64,000 nucleotides of DNA from positions 1-64,000 of the forward strand of contig JAMCXS010000009.1 of NCBI GenBank assembly GCA_023474345.1, given 5' to 3'. This document shows, in pieces, positions 61,279-64,000 of the stretch. Position 1 is the first letter of the stretch. The number at the start of each line of letters is the position of its first letter. Source of the stretch: Acidobacteriota bacterium. Its GTDB lineage: Bacteria; Acidobacteriota; Terriglobia; UBA7540. The notes under the pieces were generated by a model that searched no databases, was not told the DNA's origin, and saw only the letters and a list, made by a program, of their open reading frames with translations. Both the position numbers and the translations under genes were made by a program.

Positions 61279-62205
61279 TCAGACGACGTCCCGCCGCCCC
61301 AACGGGATTCGAGCTTTTTTCAAGGCCGCCTTCACCCACCCTCGTTCGGCAGAAGTTAAGGGCGCGAGTGGCGCGCGCGGCATTCCTCCCGTATACCCAC
61401 AGAGATCAGCCGCATACTTGACTCCCGGAACTCCGCAACGGACGTTAATGTCACGGACCATGGGTTCAATTCGCCGCTGGAGCGCCCGGGCCGATTCCTT
61501 CTCGCCACGACAATAACAGTCGTAAATCTTTGCACAAAGGCCCGGGATATAATTCGCCGGCCCCAGAACCGCGCCTGCGGCTCCCGCTTCCAAGGCGTCC
61601 AGAAGGATAAGCGCGGAGCCTGCCAGTACCCGGAATTTGGAACGGCTCCGGCGCATGACATCCCGCAAGAACTCAATGTTTCCAGAACTTTCTTTGAGGC
61701 CCGCGATGTTTGGGTGTCTTGACAGACGGGCAATTGTGGCAGCCTCCATCTGGATGCCGGTAAATTGCGGAATCGAATAAATCAGGAGCGGGCGTGGCAA
61801 ACCATCTGCCACGGCCCGAAAATGCGTCGTCAGAGCGCCCGAATCCATGCGAGGCTTAAAGTAAGCAGGCGTCAGCACCAAAACTGCGTCGGCGCCGCGT
61901 GCAATCGCTTCGCGGCTTAGTTGGATTGTTTGGCGCGTAGTTTCCAGCCCGGTGCCCGCCATCAATAGTTGTGGCGAACGGATGATGGGCCTTGCCACGT
62001 CAAGAAGGCGCAACCTTTCATCTTCAGTAAGATAGGGGCCCTCCCCTGTCGAGCCAGCCACGATTACGCCATTCACGCCTTCCTTCGCATACCGTCGCAA
62101 ATTGCGGCGAAAGGCAGTCAGATCAATGTCACCGCGGCGACTATAGGGAGTCAAAATGGGAAGGAATATGCCTTTGATCTTTGAAACGACTTCTTCGCGG
62201 GTCAT
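61279..62205 (-). CDS. dapA: DapA/DHDPS-family aldolase
   Basis: A 308-residue TIM-barrel lyase of the 4-hydroxy-tetrahydrodipicolinate synthase family. GSTGEG is at 51-56, the proton-relay Tyr at Y143 (YSIPQFTG) and the Schiff-base Lys at K171 (GLKESSGN). The motif reads GSTGEG rather than the usual GTTGE of true DapA, which leaves other pyruvate aldolases of this family, such as 4-hydroxy-2-oxoglutarate aldolase, possible. It begins four bases after carB ends, so it is co-transcribed with it. Confidence 0.8.
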   Translation of the reverse strand: MTREEVVSKIKGIFLPILTPYSRRGDIDLTAFRRNLRRYAKEGVNGVIVAGSTGEGPYLTEDERLRLLDVARPIIRSPQLLMAGTGLETTRQTIQLSREAIARGADAVLVLTPAYFKPRMDSGALTTHFRAVADGLPRPLLIYSIPQFTGIQMEAATIARLSRHPNIAGLKESSGNIEFLRDVMRRSRSKFRVLAGSALILLDALEAGAAGAVLGPANYIPGLCAKIYDCYCRGEKESARALQRRIEPMVRDINVRCGVPGVKYAADLCGYTGGMPRAPLAPLTSAERGWVKAALKKARIPLGRRDVV

Positions 62206-62209
62206 GAAA

Positions 62210-64000
62210 TCAGGTCCGTGATTTGATGGTTTCGCGTGCGGTGGAAGTCTGCACCCCCCTGCGAGTCATCTGATTGAGTTCCTGGAGGCTGACCACGCTG
62301 ATCGCGCGGTCGCGCTGAGCCCGGATGCCGTTCACGGCGGCAGTCGCCGCCGAAAGCGTGGTGATACACGTTACGCCGTGTTGGATGGCGGCGCGCCGAA
62401 TCGCTTTCTCGTCAAATCTCGAAGCGCGTCCCAGCGGCGTGTTGATGATCAGGTCGGTGGATGCATTCTTGATGTAATCAACCACATTGGGGCGGCCTTC
62501 CTCCACTTTATAGACGCGTTCCACTTTGAGGCGCGCAGCCCGAATCGCCGCCGCAGTCCCTCTGGTGGCGATCAGCTTAAAGCCGAGCGCAGCAAGGTCG
62601 CGGGCAAGAGTAACCGCCTCCGGCTTGTCCTGGTCGTTCACGGAAATAAAGACCTGGCCTTTTAAGGGTATCCGTTGCCCCGCCGCCAGTTGAGCTTTGG
62701 CAAAAGCCAGCCCGAATCGCTCCGCCACGCCCATTACTTCGCCCGTGGATTTCATCTCCGGGCCCAACACGCTATCTGCTCCCGGGAATTTCTGGAACGG
62801 GAAAACGGGTGATTTCACATAGTAGTAACGCACGGGAAGTTCGGGTTCCAGGCCAAAAGAAGCCAATTTTTTCCCGATCATCAGGCGCGCAGCGATTTTC
62901 GCCAGCGGCACCCCCGTAGACTTGCTGACGTAAGGCACCGTGCGGGACGCTCGCGGGTTCACTTCGAGCACGAAAACCTTGCCGTTCTGGATGGCATATT
63001 GGGTATTCATCAGACCGATGACATTCAGTTCACGAGCCAGCCTTTCGGTGTAGCTGATGAGAGTCCGGCGGTTGTCGTCGGGGATGTTCACCGAAGGAAG
63101 GACGCAAGAACTGTCGCCGGAGTGAATCCCAGCCCTTTCAATATGTTCCATGATGCCCGCCACAACAACGTCCTTTCCATCGGAAAGGGCGTCGACATCG
63201 ACTTCAGTGGCGTTTTCGAGGAAACGGTCGATAAGAATAGGAAATGCGCCTTCAAGCTCTTCGGCGCGGCGAACATAATTGGTGAGCATTTTTTGATCGA
63301 AAGCGACCACCATGGCTCGCCCGCCGAGTACATAAGAAGGCCGAACAAGCACGGGGTAGCCGATCCGCCGCACGACTTCGAGTGCCTCGTGGACGCTCAT
63401 GGCAGTCCCATTTTCCGGCTGTGGGATGCCCAATTCTACAAGGAGATTTCCGAAATACTTGCGATCTTCCGCAAGGTTAATGGATTCGGGAGACGTTCCG
63501 ATGATGGGAACTCCGGCAGCCTTAAGCTGGCGCGCCAGATTAAGCGGAGTCTGGCCGCCGAACTGGACAATAACTCCGTTGGGCTTCTCCTCATCCACAA
63601 TCGACATCACATCTTCAAAGGTCAGCGGTTCAAAATACAAACGATCCGAGGTGTCGTAATCCGTGGAGACGGTTTCCGGATTGCAGTTCACCATGATCGT
63701 CTCATAGCCTTCTTCTTTGAGCGCATAGGCGGCGTGAACGCAGCAATAATCGAACTCAATCCCCTGCCCGATGCGGTTGGGACCGCTCCCCAGAATCATG
63801 ATCTTTTTGCGATCCGTCGGTTCCGCCTCATCTTCGTCTTCATAAGTTGAATAAAGGTAGGGCGTGAAGGATTCGAATTCGGCCGAGCACGTATCGACCC
63901 GTTTGAACACCGGCTGAACATTGTTTTCTAACCGCTTGCGGCGCACCACTTCTCCCTTGACGTCCCACAACTCACCGAGGTGCAGGTCTGAGAACCCCAG
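62210..64000 (-). CDS. carB: carbamoyl phosphate synthase large subunit, C-terminal part (cut by window)
   Basis: The C-terminal half of CarB; the gene continues past the window edge, where the frame is still open ([12 protein letters not shown]). The second ATP-grasp half begins with [20 protein letters not shown], followed by [36 protein letters not shown] and the C-terminal allosteric domain ([21 protein letters not shown]). The full protein makes carbamoyl phosphate for pyrimidines and arginine. About 596 residues are visible here of the roughly 1070 usual. Confidence 0.95.
   Translation of the reverse strand: MGFSDLHLGELWDVKGEVVRRKRLENNVQPVFKRVDTCSAEFESFTPYLYSTYEDEDEAEPTDRKKIMILGSGPNRIGQGIEFDYCCVHAAYALKEEGYETIMVNCNPETVSTDYDTSDRLYFEPLTFEDVMSIVDEEKPNGVIVQFGGQTPLNLARQLKAAGVPIIGTSPESINLAEDRKYFGNLLVELGIPQPENGTAMSVHEALEVVRRIGYPVLVRPSYVLGGRAMVVAFDQKMLTNYVRRAEELEGAFPILIDRFLENATEVDVDALSDGKDVVVAGIMEHIERAGIHSGDSSCVLPSVNIPDDNRRTLISYTERLARELNVIGLMNTQYAIQNGKVFVLEVNPRASRTVPYVSKSTGVPLAKIAARLMIGKKLASFGLEPELPVRYYYVKSPVFPFQKFPGADSVLGPEMKSTGEVMGVAERFGLAFAKAQLAAGQRIPLKGQVFISVNDQDKPEAVTLARDLAALGFKLIATRGTAAAIRAARLKVERVYKVEEGRPNVVDYIKNASTDLIINTPLGRASRFDEKAIRRAAIQHGVTCITTLSAATAAVNGIRAQRDRAISVVSLQELNQMTRRGVQTSTARETIKSRT

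Noticed and set aside
62999-63850. Plus-strand open frame opposite carB
   Set aside because: Shadow of the conserved ATP-grasp region.

Overview
The window is a moderately GC-rich, gene-dense stretch of chromosome from a Gram-negative (diderm) bacterium. LpxD shows lipid A synthesis. There are several Tat- or Sec-exported proteins, a lipid-anchored GH79 enzyme, and a tmRNA with the tag ANQQFAYAA. YpdA and BshC, two bacillithiol proteins, occur in the same window as LpxD. Together with the paired M16 peptidases and the sulfite reductase / partner-protein pair, this points to Acidobacteriota. That placement is an inference from gene content, not a marker-gene result.

Layout. 0.1-6 kb: bacillithiol disulfide reductase (YpdA-like), two aldo/keto reductases (one Tat-exported), an MBL-fold hydrolase and a Tat-exported sulfatase. 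6-16 kb: a small membrane protein, IscA/ErpA, a decayed methyltransferase, NAD synthetase, an active/inactive M16 peptidase pair with a CPBP protease, and aspartase. 16-20.4 kb: a nitrite/sulfite reductase and partner gene behind what reads as a complete cysteine attenuator, then a repeat-rich non-coding stretch and tmRNA. 20.5-28.7 kb: SMP-30 lactonase with an uncharacterised Tat protein, an ECF sigma factor with a membrane protein carrying a SecD-like head domain, an MscS-type channel and two hypothetical genes. 29-38 kb: an isocitrate-dehydrogenase-type enzyme, dnaE-accA, cytochrome c, a tRNA nucleotidyltransferase-family protein and XerD. 38-45 kb: an atypical LuxR-type regulator, PilZ, LpxD, PlsC, an M61 peptidase and an APC permease. 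45-51.5 kb: exported PCMT, a DapF variant, a membrane glycosyltransferase, PfkB kinase, MTA phosphorylase and an MBL hydrolase. 51.5-56.5 kb: methylmalonyl-CoA epimerase, GH79, MeaB, acyl-CoA dehydrogenase and a TPR protein. 56.5-64 kb: threonine aldolase, HemW, YjbQ, BshC, DapA and CarB (cut by the window edge), all on the minus strand.

How the genes fit together. A sulfur/thiol theme recurs: YpdA and BshC for bacillithiol, a sulfite reductase apparently controlled by cysteine supply, IscA for Fe-S clusters, and MTA phosphorylase for methionine salvage. A second theme is methylmalonyl-CoA / fatty-acid oxidation (epimerase, MeaB, acyl-CoA dehydrogenase). A third is aspartate-derived metabolism (AspA, DapA, DapF).

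The most notable observation is at 16059-16240. A consensus-like promoter is followed by a near-leaderless 22-codon ORF containing three consecutive Cys codons. Three mutually exclusive pairings follow, ending in an intrinsic terminator 18 bases upstream of the sulfite reductase start. Other points of interest are a DapF with both catalytic cysteines replaced by serine, a receiver domain without its phospho-acceptor Asp, an acyl-CoA dehydrogenase that appears to start at CTG, and a SecD-head domain in an ECF operon.
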